Origin: Planctomycetaceae bacterium
GTDB taxonomy: Bacteria; Planctomycetota; Phycisphaerae; Phycisphaerales; UBA1924
Direction of reading: 5' to 3'
Length of the DNA: 41,327 nt
Assembly (NCBI GenBank): GCA_021294835.1
Contig: JAJTDF010000021.1
Location: forward strand, 1-41,327
In this document: positions 1 to 8,461 of the stretch, in pieces
Layout of the letters: every line of letters starts with the position of its first letter
Position numbering within the stretch: position 1 is the stretch's first letter
Translations under genes and position numbers: made by a program
Notes under the pieces: model-generated
What the model saw: only the letters and a program-made list of their open reading frames with translations
Databases searched by the model: none
Told to the model about the DNA's origin: nothing

Positions 1-1383
1 ATCTTTCCGGACACCACCGTCGACGTCCCCGCCCTGACCACCCTCACGGATCGCTGGCGTGCGTGCCTGGCTCAGGCCGGCATCAGCCCAGGGTCTCGGG
101 TCATTCTCGCCATGCCCCCCGGTCCCGCCTGGCTGGCCGCGGCACTTGCCTGCTGGTCAGATGGCATCGCCGTTGCTCCTGCGGGTCCGAGCACGTACAA
201 CTTCGACGACCTGGTCCGCAGCCTTGACGCCGGACTCATCCTCGGCCCCGTCGACCACCCGCTCGCTGTCGACCCCGAGCCTGACGGCGGCCCTCCCGCA
301 GATCCCGCCCTGGGGCGTGCCGCCGCTGCCCGACCCCTTCCACAGATCGCCCTGGTGCTCCCATCAAGCACACCCCGCGGCCCCTGGCACGGCTACTCCT
401 GGCTGGGCGTCCTTCACGCTGTCGCCGCTCATGCCCCCAGGCTCGCTCTCGCTGGCTCACTCACCGCTACGCGGGGCGACTGGGCACACCCCTTGCACAT
501 CATTACCGACGTCCTCGCTCCGCTGCTCTGCGGGGGCAGCGTCTTCCTTGATGCCGACGCCGACGTCCCTACCGGACCAGTCTCCCACCCCGTCATCACC
601 CACCGCAACGGCCTCTGGCCTTTCCCACCTGCCGCCCTGCCCCCAACTCTTGGCGGGCTGATCCTCACCACCGGCAGTTCACCGCCTGCCCCTTCCATCC
701 TGCCTCCCCGTACCCGCCTGGCGTTCGTCGCCGATGGCATCCTTGGTTCGGCTGCGCTTGCCGCGCCAGCCGAAGTTGCTGACTGGTGTGCTCTCAACGC
801 CAACCGGCCCGACGCGCCACCTTCCCGCTGGCTCGGCCGTCCGCTGGCCGGTCAGTTTCTGATCACCGCCGACGGCGGCGAAACCCTCTTCCGCTCCTTG
901 GCCTGCAGTGTTGCAACCTTCCTTGGCGAGAAGATCGCTCTCCGCCCCGATGCCTCTGCGTTGGGCACCGGCCTCCGACTGGAGACGGTTATCGACAACA
1001 CCGCCTCCCAGCCCGCGTGGATCTCTCGAGGTCGAACCGACGGGCTGGTGCACACCGCCGACGGCCGACAGATCGCCCCTGACACCCTCCGCCACGCACT
1101 GGTGCACAGCCTGAACGGTGTCGCCGACGCTCACGTCTGGGTCGACGCCCACGGCAAAGTCCATATCCTTCTGGCCACACATCAGGCCGCCGCACCTTCA
1201 TTCGAGCAGGTTGGGCGTGCAATCGGCCCCGCCAGTCAAGTCCTCGGCATGCTTTTGGCCCGCCCGTTGCTCTCACTTCCGCGGACCCCCGAGGGCCGCC
1301 TGGACGGCGCAAAGGCTGCGCAGATGCTCGCGCAGTTTGCGACCGACGGGCACAGCCGCTCGGCGACTTCCGCCCATCCATGA
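1..1383 (+). CDS. Divergent ANL-superfamily AMP-ligase-like protein (5' partial)
   Basis: The reading frame is open from the first base, so the N-terminus lies outside the window; about 460 codons are visible. The N-terminal part (PGSRVILAMPPGPAWLAAAL) resembles the first subdomain of acyl-CoA synthetases and AMP ligases. Near the C-terminus GRTDGLVHTADGRQIAP matches the hinge motif GRxDxxIKxxGxRIxP, and LPRTPEGRLDG occupies the place of the A10 motif. Two things are odd. The usual phosphate-binding loop is reduced to TTGSSPPAP, and the A10 lysine (normally GK) is Arg. Adenylation may therefore be weak, altered or lost. The stop codon overlaps the start of the ammonia-lyase gene, so the two are translationally coupled. 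I infer activation or handling of an aromatic acid such as 4-coumarate, as in aryl-polyene-type clusters. The family call is fairly safe; the substrate is not. Confidence 0.7.
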   Translation: MFPDTTVDVPALTTLTDRWRACLAQAGISPGSRVILAMPPGPAWLAAALACWSDGIAVAPAGPSTYNFDDLVRSLDAGLILGPVDHPLAVDPEPDGGPPADPALGRAAAARPLPQIALVLPSSTPRGPWHGYSWLGVLHAVAAHAPRLALAGSLTATRGDWAHPLHIITDVLAPLLCGGSVFLDADADVPTGPVSHPVITHRNGLWPFPPAALPPTLGGLILTTGSSPPAPSILPPRTRLAFVADGILGSAALAAPAEVADWCALNANRPDAPPSRWLGRPLAGQFLITADGGETLFRSLACSVATFLGEKIALRPDASALGTGLRLETVIDNTASQPAWISRGRTDGLVHTADGRQIAPDTLRHALVHSLNGVADAHVWVDAHGKVHILLATHQAAAPSFEQVGRAIGPASQVLGMLLARPLLSLPRTPEGRLDGAKAAQMLAQFATDGHSRSATSAHP

Positions 1384-2960
1384 GCATGCCCACAGCCCAA
1401 GCCTCCTCGTCCCTTCCCGCAACCCACCTCGCGCAGGCCCAAGGCGTCGCAACTGCCAAGCGTCGGCGCGCCGCTGACGGCCACGTTCTGGTTGGTCGCG
1501 AGATTTGCCTCACTTGCGACACCGTGAGTCGCTTTGCGGCTACCCAGAGCCATCTGGGCTTCACTCCCCAGGCCGAGCGGGCCATGAGACAGTCCGCGCA
1601 CTGGCTGCACGCGGCGCAACAGCGGGGCGAGCCCATCTACGGTCTTACCACCGGCTTCGGCCCGCATGTCAAATACTGCGCCTCACCGAATGCCGTCACT
1701 CAAGGGGCCGGGCTCATCGCCCATCTGGCCGCCGGCTGGGGACGTCCCGCCGGAGTGGACATCATCAGAGCCACCGCCCTCCTCCGCGCTCACACCTTGG
1801 GTCTGGGCTTCTCCGGCATCGATCCGGCCGCCGCCCGCACCCTGGCCGAACTGGTCAATCAGCAGGTCTACCCGGTCATTCCCGAGATCGGCTCCGTGGG
1901 TGCCAGCGGTGACCTCATCCCCCTCTCACATCTTGCCCGCGTACTCATGGGCGACGGATGGGTCCTCGGCCACGGCGGAGCCACCTGCCCCGCCGGCCCC
2001 ATCCTCGCCGCCAAGGGCATCACTCCCGTCCAACTGACCGGGCGCGACGCCCTCGCCCTGGTCAACGGTACCGCCTTTATGTCCGCCTATGCGGCCCTCG
2101 CTGTCGCCCGGGCCCAACGGCTCGTTGAGCGGGCCGAGGCGATCACGGGCTGGCTCTACCGCCTCTTGGGTGCCCGCTCCCAGGCCTTGGAACCCCGGCT
2201 GCACGCTGTCCGGGGCCACGAAGGCCAGATGCTCAGCGCCGCCGAAATCGCACGCGAAGCCGGTCGCGTCGGCCCCTGGGAAGACCTCTCCCGTCCGTTG
2301 CAGGAGGTCTACTCGATCCGATGCGCTCCCCAGATCCTCGGAGCATGCCGCGAGAACCTCGCTTACGCCCGTCGCATTGTCGAAATCGAGATCAACGGCG
2401 TCAACGACAACCCCGTCGTCCATGACGGCGAGCCCGGCGGCGTCATCCACGGTGGCAACTTCCAGGGCCAGCAGATCGCCTTCGCCGCCGATGCCGTCAA
2501 CGCGGCTCTTGTTCAAGCCGCGGTGCTCGCCGAGCGCCAACTCGACGTCCTTTGCAACCCCGAGCTCAGCGGCGGAACACTTCTGCTCGCCTGGGAGCCC
2601 GGAGCAACCAGCGGCTTTGCCGGCGCCCAGATTACCGCAACCGCCTTGATCGCCGAAATGCGCATGCACGGCGGCCCCGCCGCGACCAGCAGTATTCCCA
2701 CCAACGGCCGGAATCAGGACGTAGTCTCCATGGGCACCATGGCCGCCCGCCTCGCTCTCGAGCAGACTGCGCGGTTCGCCGCCGTACTCGCGGTCACCTC
2801 GATGGCCGCTGAGCAACTCTCCTTCCTGCGCGAAAACGGCCGCGCACATGGCAAGCCAGTCTCCAAGCCCGACTGGATGCCCGCCTTCACCCCTCTCACC
2901 GAAGACCGCACGCTTCGTGACGACATCTCCCGTATCGGCGACACCTGGCTGGCCGCCTGA
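1380..2960 (+). CDS. MIO-dependent aromatic amino acid ammonia-lyase, probably tyrosine-type
   Basis: This 526-residue protein has the full length of the HAL/PAL/TAL family, which eliminates ammonia from an aromatic amino acid. The MIO prosthetic group would form from Ala175-Ser176-Gly177 in GSVGASGDLIPLSHLA. The catalytic Tyr87 sits in YGLTTGFGP. The conserved NGTAFMSAYA, NDNPV and GGNFQGQ segments are present. At the selectivity position the protein reads AHLAAG (His115-Leu116). This matches the His-Leu pair of bacterial tyrosine ammonia-lyases rather than the Ser-His pair of histidine ammonia-lyases, so 4-coumarate is the likelier product. The ATG overlaps the preceding stop as ATGA. No hut genes are nearby, and the AMP-ligase-like neighbour favours a phenolic biosynthetic pathway. 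The fold is certain; the substrate is inferred. Confidence 0.88.
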   Translation: MSMPTAQASSSLPATHLAQAQGVATAKRRRAADGHVLVGREICLTCDTVSRFAATQSHLGFTPQAERAMRQSAHWLHAAQQRGEPIYGLTTGFGPHVKYCASPNAVTQGAGLIAHLAAGWGRPAGVDIIRATALLRAHTLGLGFSGIDPAAARTLAELVNQQVYPVIPEIGSVGASGDLIPLSHLARVLMGDGWVLGHGGATCPAGPILAAKGITPVQLTGRDALALVNGTAFMSAYAALAVARAQRLVERAEAITGWLYRLLGARSQALEPRLHAVRGHEGQMLSAAEIAREAGRVGPWEDLSRPLQEVYSIRCAPQILGACRENLAYARRIVEIEINGVNDNPVVHDGEPGGVIHGGNFQGQQIAFAADAVNAALVQAAVLAERQLDVLCNPELSGGTLLLAWEPGATSGFAGAQITATALIAEMRMHGGPAATSSIPTNGRNQDVVSMGTMAARLALEQTARFAAVLAVTSMAAEQLSFLRENGRAHGKPVSKPDWMPAFTPLTEDRTLRDDISRIGDTWLAA

Positions 2961-2986
2961 CCTGCGGGCCGATACCCGCCCCGCCG

Positions 2987-4498
2987 TCACCCGCCAAACA
3001 GCCCCGGTCCGGCCTCCCCCTCGCTGCTTGAACGCCGCCGGACCATCCTCGGCTTGCCCAACGCCGCCGTGAGTCCGCCGGTCACCACCGATGTGACTTT
3101 CCCGTCCGCCAACCGCGTCGTCAGCGCCTGGCCCGTCTGCACCTGCGCCACCGACGCCACCACCCGTCCCTCCGCATCGGTCGTCACCGAGAACCCCCGC
3201 CGCAACACCGCCAGCGGGCCGACCAGTTCAAGCTGCTTGCCGGCGCTCACCATCGCCTGCCGGCGCGCCGCCAGACCGTGCCTGACAGCCGTCGCGATCG
3301 TCGCCGCCGCCGCGTCCAGCGAATGCCTGCATGCCCGCAGCCTCGACTGCATAGACGCCGCCAGTTCATGCTCCAGTCGGGCAAGAACCGTCCGTCTTGC
3401 TGAATACACCTGCACCGGGCGGTGCCGCTGCAGCCGGGTTTCCAGTTGGCCTATCGCACGCCCCTGCGACATCAGCCACCCGCGCACCGAAGTCCCGGAT
3501 GCCTTACCCAACTGCTCGACCTTGGATCGCTGTTCCCCGAGCGTCCGCCGGATCGCTCCCACCAGCCGCTGCGCTGCCACCGTCTGCTGCTCGCCAAGCG
3601 CTGCCCGGTCCGGCGTCAGCTGCATCGCCGCCTGCGTCGGTGTGGCGCACCGTTCGTCGGCCACCAGTTCCGCCAGCGTCGTGTCGGTCTCGTGGCCGAT
3701 CGCCGCCGCCACCGGAATCGGACACATCACGATCGCCTCCGCCACCGCCTTGTCGTTGAAAGCCCACAGATCCTCCATAGAGCCGCCGCCCCGCGTCACG
3801 ATCAAGGCGTCGATCCCCAGCCGCTCATGCTCGCTGGCCACCCGCCCGATTGCCGCCACCACCGACGGTGCCGCCTCCGCGCCCTGCACCAGCGCGTCCA
3901 CCAGCACCACATCCACCGCCGGGCACCGCTTGGCCATCGTCGACAGCACATCCTGCAGCGCCGCCCCTGTCCGCGAGGTCACCACCGCGACGCGCCGCGG
4001 GAACATCGGCAGCGGTCGCTTCCGCTCCGGATCCAGCCAGCCCAGCGTCCGGCACTCCTCAACCAGCCGCCGCAACTGCTCTTCAAGCGCACCCGTCCCC
4101 ACCGGCTCAATCCGCTCCACGTAGAACGTGATCTGCCCCCTGGGCGTGTAGAACTCCACCCGCCCCGTCACCACCACCTGCTGTCCGTTCAACGGACGGG
4201 GCGATGCCCGGGCTCGCGAAGCGAACATCACGCACGGCAGCGATGCTTCCGCCTCCTTGATCGCAAAGTACCAATGCTGCCGGTCTGTGAAGTTGCTTAC
4301 CTCGCCCACCACCGAGATGCTCAGTGGCAGCCCTTTCCGCAACGCCTGATCAATCAGCGTCGCCACCTGCGCCACCCCCAGCGGCTTGGGGCGTCCTGGC
4401 TTGGCCCCGCTGCCGGCCGCACCACCCGCAGCCGCGTCCCCCGTCGGCTTGCCGCCTCGCCCCGGTTCAGCCTGTCCGCCAAACAGCGAGTGGCTCAT
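2987..4498 (-). CDS. xseA: Exodeoxyribonuclease VII large subunit
   Basis: The 503-residue protein is the catalytic large subunit of exonuclease VII, which degrades single-stranded DNA. Visible family signatures are the N-terminal OB fold (VGEVSNFTDRQHWYFAIK), the nuclease core (AVVTSRTGAALQDVL, RGGGSMEDLWAFND) and GHETDTTLAELVADERCATPT. A low-complexity Gly/Ala/Pro segment of about 40 residues precedes the OB fold, and a charged tail ends in GLFGG, so the protein is somewhat longer than the usual 400-450 residues. I chose the ATG at 4498 because it overlaps the stop of the upstream glycosyltransferase (ATGA); an upstream extension would run into that gene. The small subunit gene xseB is not adjacent. 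The gene converges on the ammonia-lyase with 26 bp between their ends. Confidence 0.93.
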   Translation of the reverse strand: MSHSLFGGQAEPGRGGKPTGDAAAGGAAGSGAKPGRPKPLGVAQVATLIDQALRKGLPLSISVVGEVSNFTDRQHWYFAIKEAEASLPCVMFASRARASPRPLNGQQVVVTGRVEFYTPRGQITFYVERIEPVGTGALEEQLRRLVEECRTLGWLDPERKRPLPMFPRRVAVVTSRTGAALQDVLSTMAKRCPAVDVVLVDALVQGAEAAPSVVAAIGRVASEHERLGIDALIVTRGGGSMEDLWAFNDKAVAEAIVMCPIPVAAAIGHETDTTLAELVADERCATPTQAAMQLTPDRAALGEQQTVAAQRLVGAIRRTLGEQRSKVEQLGKASGTSVRGWLMSQGRAIGQLETRLQRHRPVQVYSARRTVLARLEHELAASMQSRLRACRHSLDAAAATIATAVRHGLAARRQAMVSAGKQLELVGPLAVLRRGFSVTTDAEGRVVASVAQVQTGQALTTRLADGKVTSVVTGGLTAALGKPRMVRRRSSSEGEAGPGLFGG

Positions 4499-5652
4499 CG
4501 ATCCATCCCCCGCCGCATCCGCTCCCCCGCTCCGGATTCCATCGCAACAGGCAATCGACCGACCACCCGGTCGTACACCGCCAGGAGAGCCTTCACCTGC
4601 GTACTGGCCAACCGTTCGCCCGCCACCCACCGCCGCGCCTCTGCCGCGCGAGACTGTCGCATCGGCACATCGTCAACGAACTGCACAAACGCGCTCGCCC
4701 ACTGGGCCGGCCCCGCCGGAGCCTCCACCACCCCGCACCGCGTCGGGTGCAGCGGGTCCGCCTGCGGATCATCCACCACCAGCACGCCCCGCTCCGCCGC
4801 CATCGCCTCCAGCACCAGGCTCCGCTGCTCGCCGATCGCCTCCGGCAGCAGCAAGGCGTCCGCCTGCAGCACCATGTCCCGCCGCCCTTCCAGGTCCGCC
4901 ACCACTGACAGCCGCTCAGCGATACCCGCCTTGCGGCACCACTTCCACAGCGGCAACGATCTGGCCAGTTCCGCGTCCGCCAACAGCATCAGTTCAGGAC
5001 GACTGAGCACCGCGGCAGCGATACCGGTCACCATCGCTCGTACCGCCTCCGGCTGCCGTCCCGACGCGATGATCGCTATCGCGTTCACCGCCTTCGGCCG
5101 CGCATACTCGGCCGCATCGGGCACGTGCACGCCCCACGGCACCCCGGCCACCTCATCTCCCCGCAGGCCTCTGGCCAGCCTCGCCCGCAGGGGCTCGTCG
5201 GCCGCCACCGCCACCGTTCCAGGCACCCGCCGCCCTGCCGGCCGATCCCGGTTGGTGCGAATGAACACCGCCGCCGCCGCCGCCGTGTCCGCGTCAAACG
5301 CCTCCAAGGCCAGAGCCGCCCCCACAGCGCGGGCCGCAACGGCTCCCAGCCGCCAGCTTCCCTTGCCGTAACAGTGCACCACATCAAACAGCCGCTCGCC
5401 CTGCTCCACCGGGGCCGCCGCATCGATCGCCTCAAGCAAATCCGCAGCCCGCCATGAAGTCGAGAACGGCACGCCATGATCGGCATAGGCCAAAGCGGTC
5501 GAAAACACCCCTGACAACTCGGTCGCCGGCGTGCTTGCCGGCCGGGCATGCAGCACCCGAACCCCCTCATCCGCCAGACCGATCTCCAGCCGCGCAAGCA
5601 TCGCCCGCTCACGCAGGGCAAACTGGCGATCTGGAAGGATCAGCGCTCGCAC
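4495..5652 (-). CDS. GT-B fold glycosyltransferase (GT4-like)
   Basis: The 385-residue protein looks like a retaining GT-B glycosyltransferase. The N-terminal half carries the acceptor-side Rossmann pattern (HARPAS..., FDVVHCYGKGSWRLG). The C-terminal half has the donor-side pattern: a strand-helix series, a predicted disposable-residue segment ADALLLPEAIGEQRSLVLEAMAAERGVLVV and a closing helix. The EAMA segment with the following hydrophobic strand is typical of GT4 enzymes. The start is GTG, fixed by an in-frame TAA two codons upstream. It follows the ABC transporter ATPase gene by 32 bp and overlaps xseA by 4 bp, so it is probably co-transcribed with both. The acceptor and sugar cannot be told from sequence. 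Confidence 0.65.
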   Translation of the reverse strand: MRALILPDRQFALRERAMLARLEIGLADEGVRVLHARPASTPATELSGVFSTALAYADHGVPFSTSWRAADLLEAIDAAAPVEQGERLFDVVHCYGKGSWRLGAVAARAVGAALALEAFDADTAAAAAVFIRTNRDRPAGRRVPGTVAVAADEPLRARLARGLRGDEVAGVPWGVHVPDAAEYARPKAVNAIAIIASGRQPEAVRAMVTGIAAAVLSRPELMLLADAELARSLPLWKWCRKAGIAERLSVVADLEGRRDMVLQADALLLPEAIGEQRSLVLEAMAAERGVLVVDDPQADPLHPTRCGVVEAPAGPAQWASAFVQFVDDVPMRQSRAAEARRWVAGERLASTQVKALLAVYDRVVGRLPVAMESGAGERMRRGMDR

Positions 5653-5684
5653 AGGGGTTTATCCGTAAGCCAGCCTCCGCCGCA

Positions 5685-6878
5685 TCACACTCGCCCCGCC
5701 ACGCCCCCACGCGACGGGTCGTCGGAAATCCGATAATCCAGATCAGGCGGCCGGCTCTCGTGGTCCGCCACAGCCTTGGTCCGCCACACACCCACCCAGT
5801 GGTTGGGCCGCACTTCTTGCAGGAAGTAGTCCCCCGCCGGTTCCGGCCTGGCCGCCAGATCCGCCGGCGGCTGGTGCCAGGGCCACCAGGGCCGCACCCC
5901 CTGCTCCGCCCCCGGCAGCTTGCGGAACTCCGCGTCGTTGTCCACCACCTCGCGGATGGTCACCAGCCGGTCGATCTTCTCCCGCGTCTTGGGAATGCTC
6001 GCCAGCAGCCCCCGCGTGTACGGGTGCATCGGCCGGTCGAACAGGTCAAACACATTGGCGTACTCCACCACCCGCCCGGCGTACATCACGCACACCACAT
6101 CCGCGTTCTCCGCTACCACACCCAGCGCGTGGGTGATCAGCATGATCCCCATCTGCCGCTGCCGCTGGATCTCCCGCAGCAGTTCCAGAATCTGCGCCTG
6201 AATCGTCACGTCCAGCGCCGTCGTCGGCTCGTCGGCCAGCAGCAGTTTCGGCTGGCATGCCAGCGCCATGGCGATCATCACCCGCTGCCGCATGCCGCCG
6301 GAGAACTGGTGCGGGTAGGCCTTCAGCCGCTGCTCCGGGTTGGGGATGCCCACCTCCCGCATGGACTGCACCGCGATCTGCTGCGCCTCGCTGAAGCTCA
6401 CCTTCTGGTGCAGCAGAATCGCCTCGATGATCTGGTCGCCGATGGTGTACACCGGGTTCAGCGAGGTCATCGGCTCCTGGAAGATCATCGCGATCTCGTT
6501 GCCCCGCAGCGAGCGGATCTCCGGCTCGCTCAGCGTCACCAGGTCCCGCTCCCCCGCGTCGGACTGGAACAGGATCCGGCCCCGGTCAAAGCGGCCCGGC
6601 GGACGGGGCACCAGGTGCAGCGTGCTCATCGCCGTCACCGATTTCCCGCAGCCCGATTCCCCCACCACCGCCAGCGTCTGCCGCGGATAGATCGTCATCC
6701 GCACGCCGTCCACGGCCTGAATCCGGGGGCCGCCCCGGTTGTCGAAGCTCACCGCCAGGTCCTGAACGCGCAGCAGCGGCTTCTTCTCATCCAGCGACTT
6801 GTGCACCTTGCGGCTGGCGGGCGCAGCGACGGACCCGTTGGGTGCGGACGGCGTGTTGGCGGCGGCAAGCGTGGTCAT
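5685..6878 (-). CDS. Opp/Dpp-family ABC transporter ATP-binding protein (OppD-type)
   Basis: The 397-residue protein powers import of peptides or similar solutes. Walker A (GESGCGKSV), Q-loop ([11 protein letters not shown]), signature (FSGGMRQRV) and Walker B ([12 protein letters not shown]) are all intact. Two features are unusual. After the H-loop His the sequence reads THALGVVAE where the family almost always has THDLGVVAE. The C-terminus lacks the Cys-containing oligopeptide-transporter motif and instead has a Trp-rich segment ([12 protein letters not shown]) followed by about 50 extra residues. It is the only ATPase gene in the cluster; no OppF partner is seen. It follows the permease genes by 29 bp. 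The ABC class call is firm; the substrate is unknown. Confidence 0.9.
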   Translation of the reverse strand: MTTLAAANTPSAPNGSVAAPASRKVHKSLDEKKPLLRVQDLAVSFDNRGGPRIQAVDGVRMTIYPRQTLAVVGESGCGKSVTAMSTLHLVPRPPGRFDRGRILFQSDAGERDLVTLSEPEIRSLRGNEIAMIFQEPMTSLNPVYTIGDQIIEAILLHQKVSFSEAQQIAVQSMREVGIPNPEQRLKAYPHQFSGGMRQRVMIAMALACQPKLLLADEPTTALDVTIQAQILELLREIQRQRQMGIMLITHALGVVAENADVVCVMYAGRVVEYANVFDLFDRPMHPYTRGLLASIPKTREKIDRLVTIREVVDNDAEFRKLPGAEQGVRPWWPWHQPPADLAARPEPAGDYFLQEVRPNHWVGVWRTKAVADHESRPPDLDYRISDDPSRGGVAGRV

Positions 6879-6907
6879 GGCGTGGTCACGTCTCGGTCAC
6901 ACTCGAT

Positions 6908-8398
6908 TCAGACTCGAGCCTTCTTGAGCTTCGGATCAATCGCGTCGCGGAGCGCTTCGCCCACAAGGTTGTAGCTCAGCACCGTCAGGAAGATGGCGAT
7001 CCCCGGGAACACCGCCAGCCACCACTTGAACTCACCCTCAGAACTCACCGCCGAGGCCAGCAGTTTGCCCCACGAGGCCTGATCGATCGGCCCCAGGTTC
7101 AGGTACGACAGCACCGCCTCCACCGTGATCGCCGAGGCGATCGCAAAGCTGGTGTCCACCAGCACCGGCGCCACCCCGTTGGGCAGCATGTGCTTGAACA
7201 GCACCGACCGCAGCGGAAGCCCGACCGACCGCGCCGATTGCACAAAGTCCTGATTGCGCAGCTTCAGGAACTCCGCCCGCGTGAACCGGGCCATCCCCGT
7301 CCACGTGAAGCACCCGATGATCGCCATCATCGTGTACGTCGTTCGCAGTTCCGGCGGCAGCACCGCCGCCGCCACAATCAGCAGGAACAGCACCGGCACC
7401 GCCATGAAGATCTCGACCACCCGGTACAGCAGCAGATCCACCCACCCGCCGAAGTACCCCATGATGGCGCCCAGTGTCACGCCGATCAGCAGCGCGATCC
7501 CCGTCGACACCAGCCCGATCGAGATCGACAGCCGGCACGCGTGCAGCATCTGGCTCAGCACGTCCGCCCCGAACGCGTCCGTCCCCAGCACGAAGCTGCG
7601 GTCGTGGGCCGGATGCTCCGCCGGCAGATTCTGGCTCGGCCCCAACTGCGTGCCCGGGGCCACACGGCTCAACTCGCTGAACCGCTGCGACGGCGAGAAC
7701 GGCACCACCGAGTACGAAGCCTTCGCACCCGCCGCTTCCTGCCGAACGTAATCAAACCGCTCGATCGACGGCCGATCCCACCCCAGGTGCACCGCCCCCG
7801 CCGCCACCACCACCGCGAACACCACCGCCGTCAGCCGCCGCACCAGTTTGGACGCGAACGGCAACGCGGCGAACACCCCGCCGACCAGCACCGCCACCGC
7901 CCCACCCACCATCAGCCCGCCCACCTCAGAGTTCCGCGTCGGCAGCAGCCACGCCGGCGGCGTCCGCGAGTCCAGGCTCCCCCGCAGCAGCGAGGCGATC
8001 ACCACCGAGATGCCGGCCACCACCAGCCCGCCCAGCAGCCAGCGGATCCGCGCCGCCCGCCCCGCCGCCGGCCCGGCGAAGTACGCCGCCGGCACCGACA
8101 GGCCGACCGCGAGCAGATACCAGTCCACCGCCGTCAGGGCCGCCAGCATGGGCCAGGTGGTCCGCCCCTCCGGCGTGGTCAGCATGATCGGGTGCCCGCT
8201 GGCCAGCACCGGCGAGAAGATGGCGAAGAAGGCCACCACGGTGATCCAGCACAGGCCCGCCACCGCCCCCGGCCGCTTGAGCACGCTGGACCACGCGTCC
8301 GCCCAGAAGCCCTTGGCGGGGGCATGGCCGATGCCCTGCATCAATTGCACGCCGGTGACCACGGCAGGAACGGGCTGGTTGGTGGAGGATGGTGGCAT
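6908..8398 (-). CDS. OppC/DppC-type ABC permease with extra membrane segments
   Basis: At 496 residues this is much longer than the usual permease of about 300. The C-terminal half is canonical: LGTDAFGADVLSQ corresponds to the GTDxxGRDVxSR entry motif, and RAEFLKLRNQDFVQSARSVG is the EAA loop that contacts the ATPase, followed by LPNGVAPVLV. Between the first membrane helix (about residues 45-66) and the GTD motif lie about 200 additional residues with at least three or four more hydrophobic helices. I chose ATG 8398 (MPPSSTNQP). A GTG at 8458 would add 20 Cys/Arg-rich residues of unlikely composition; neither start has a convincing SD. It is in an operon with the OppB-type permease upstream and the ATPase downstream. 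Confidence 0.85.
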   Translation of the reverse strand: MPPSSTNQPVPAVVTGVQLMQGIGHAPAKGFWADAWSSVLKRPGAVAGLCWITVVAFFAIFSPVLASGHPIMLTTPEGRTTWPMLAALTAVDWYLLAVGLSVPAAYFAGPAAGRAARIRWLLGGLVVAGISVVIASLLRGSLDSRTPPAWLLPTRNSEVGGLMVGGAVAVLVGGVFAALPFASKLVRRLTAVVFAVVVAAGAVHLGWDRPSIERFDYVRQEAAGAKASYSVVPFSPSQRFSELSRVAPGTQLGPSQNLPAEHPAHDRSFVLGTDAFGADVLSQMLHACRLSISIGLVSTGIALLIGVTLGAIMGYFGGWVDLLLYRVVEIFMAVPVLFLLIVAAAVLPPELRTTYTMMAIIGCFTWTGMARFTRAEFLKLRNQDFVQSARSVGLPLRSVLFKHMLPNGVAPVLVDTSFAIASAITVEAVLSYLNLGPIDQASWGKLLASAVSSEGEFKWWLAVFPGIAIFLTVLSYNLVGEALRDAIDPKLKKARV

Positions 8399-8461
8399 CG
8401 GGGTTCGGCAGCAGCAGGAATCAGAATCAACGCAACGTCGCGGCAGGGCAGATCGCACCGA

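Noticed and set aside
1380-2960. Histidine ammonia-lyase (hutH) assignment
   Set aside because: The selectivity residues are His-Leu instead of Ser-His, and no histidine-degradation genes are nearby. It cannot be fully excluded without an assay.
1926-2990. A 354-codon open frame on the minus strand
   Set aside because: Antisense to the ammonia-lyase, whose motifs are unambiguous; the product is Gly-rich without family features.
4499-4630. Longer N-terminus for xseA
   Set aside because: It would overlap the glycosyltransferase gene by 136 bp and add a Gly-rich stretch. The ATG at 4498 forms a clean ATGA overlap.
3422-5371. A 649-codon open frame on the plus strand
   Set aside because: Antisense to xseA and the glycosyltransferase, with Arg/His/Ser-rich composition and no recognisable motif.
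8399-8458. GTG at 8458 as start of the first OppC-type permease
   Set aside because: It adds 20 residues rich in Cys and Arg and has no SD. The ATG at 8398 gives a more natural cytoplasmic N-terminus, though this is not certain.
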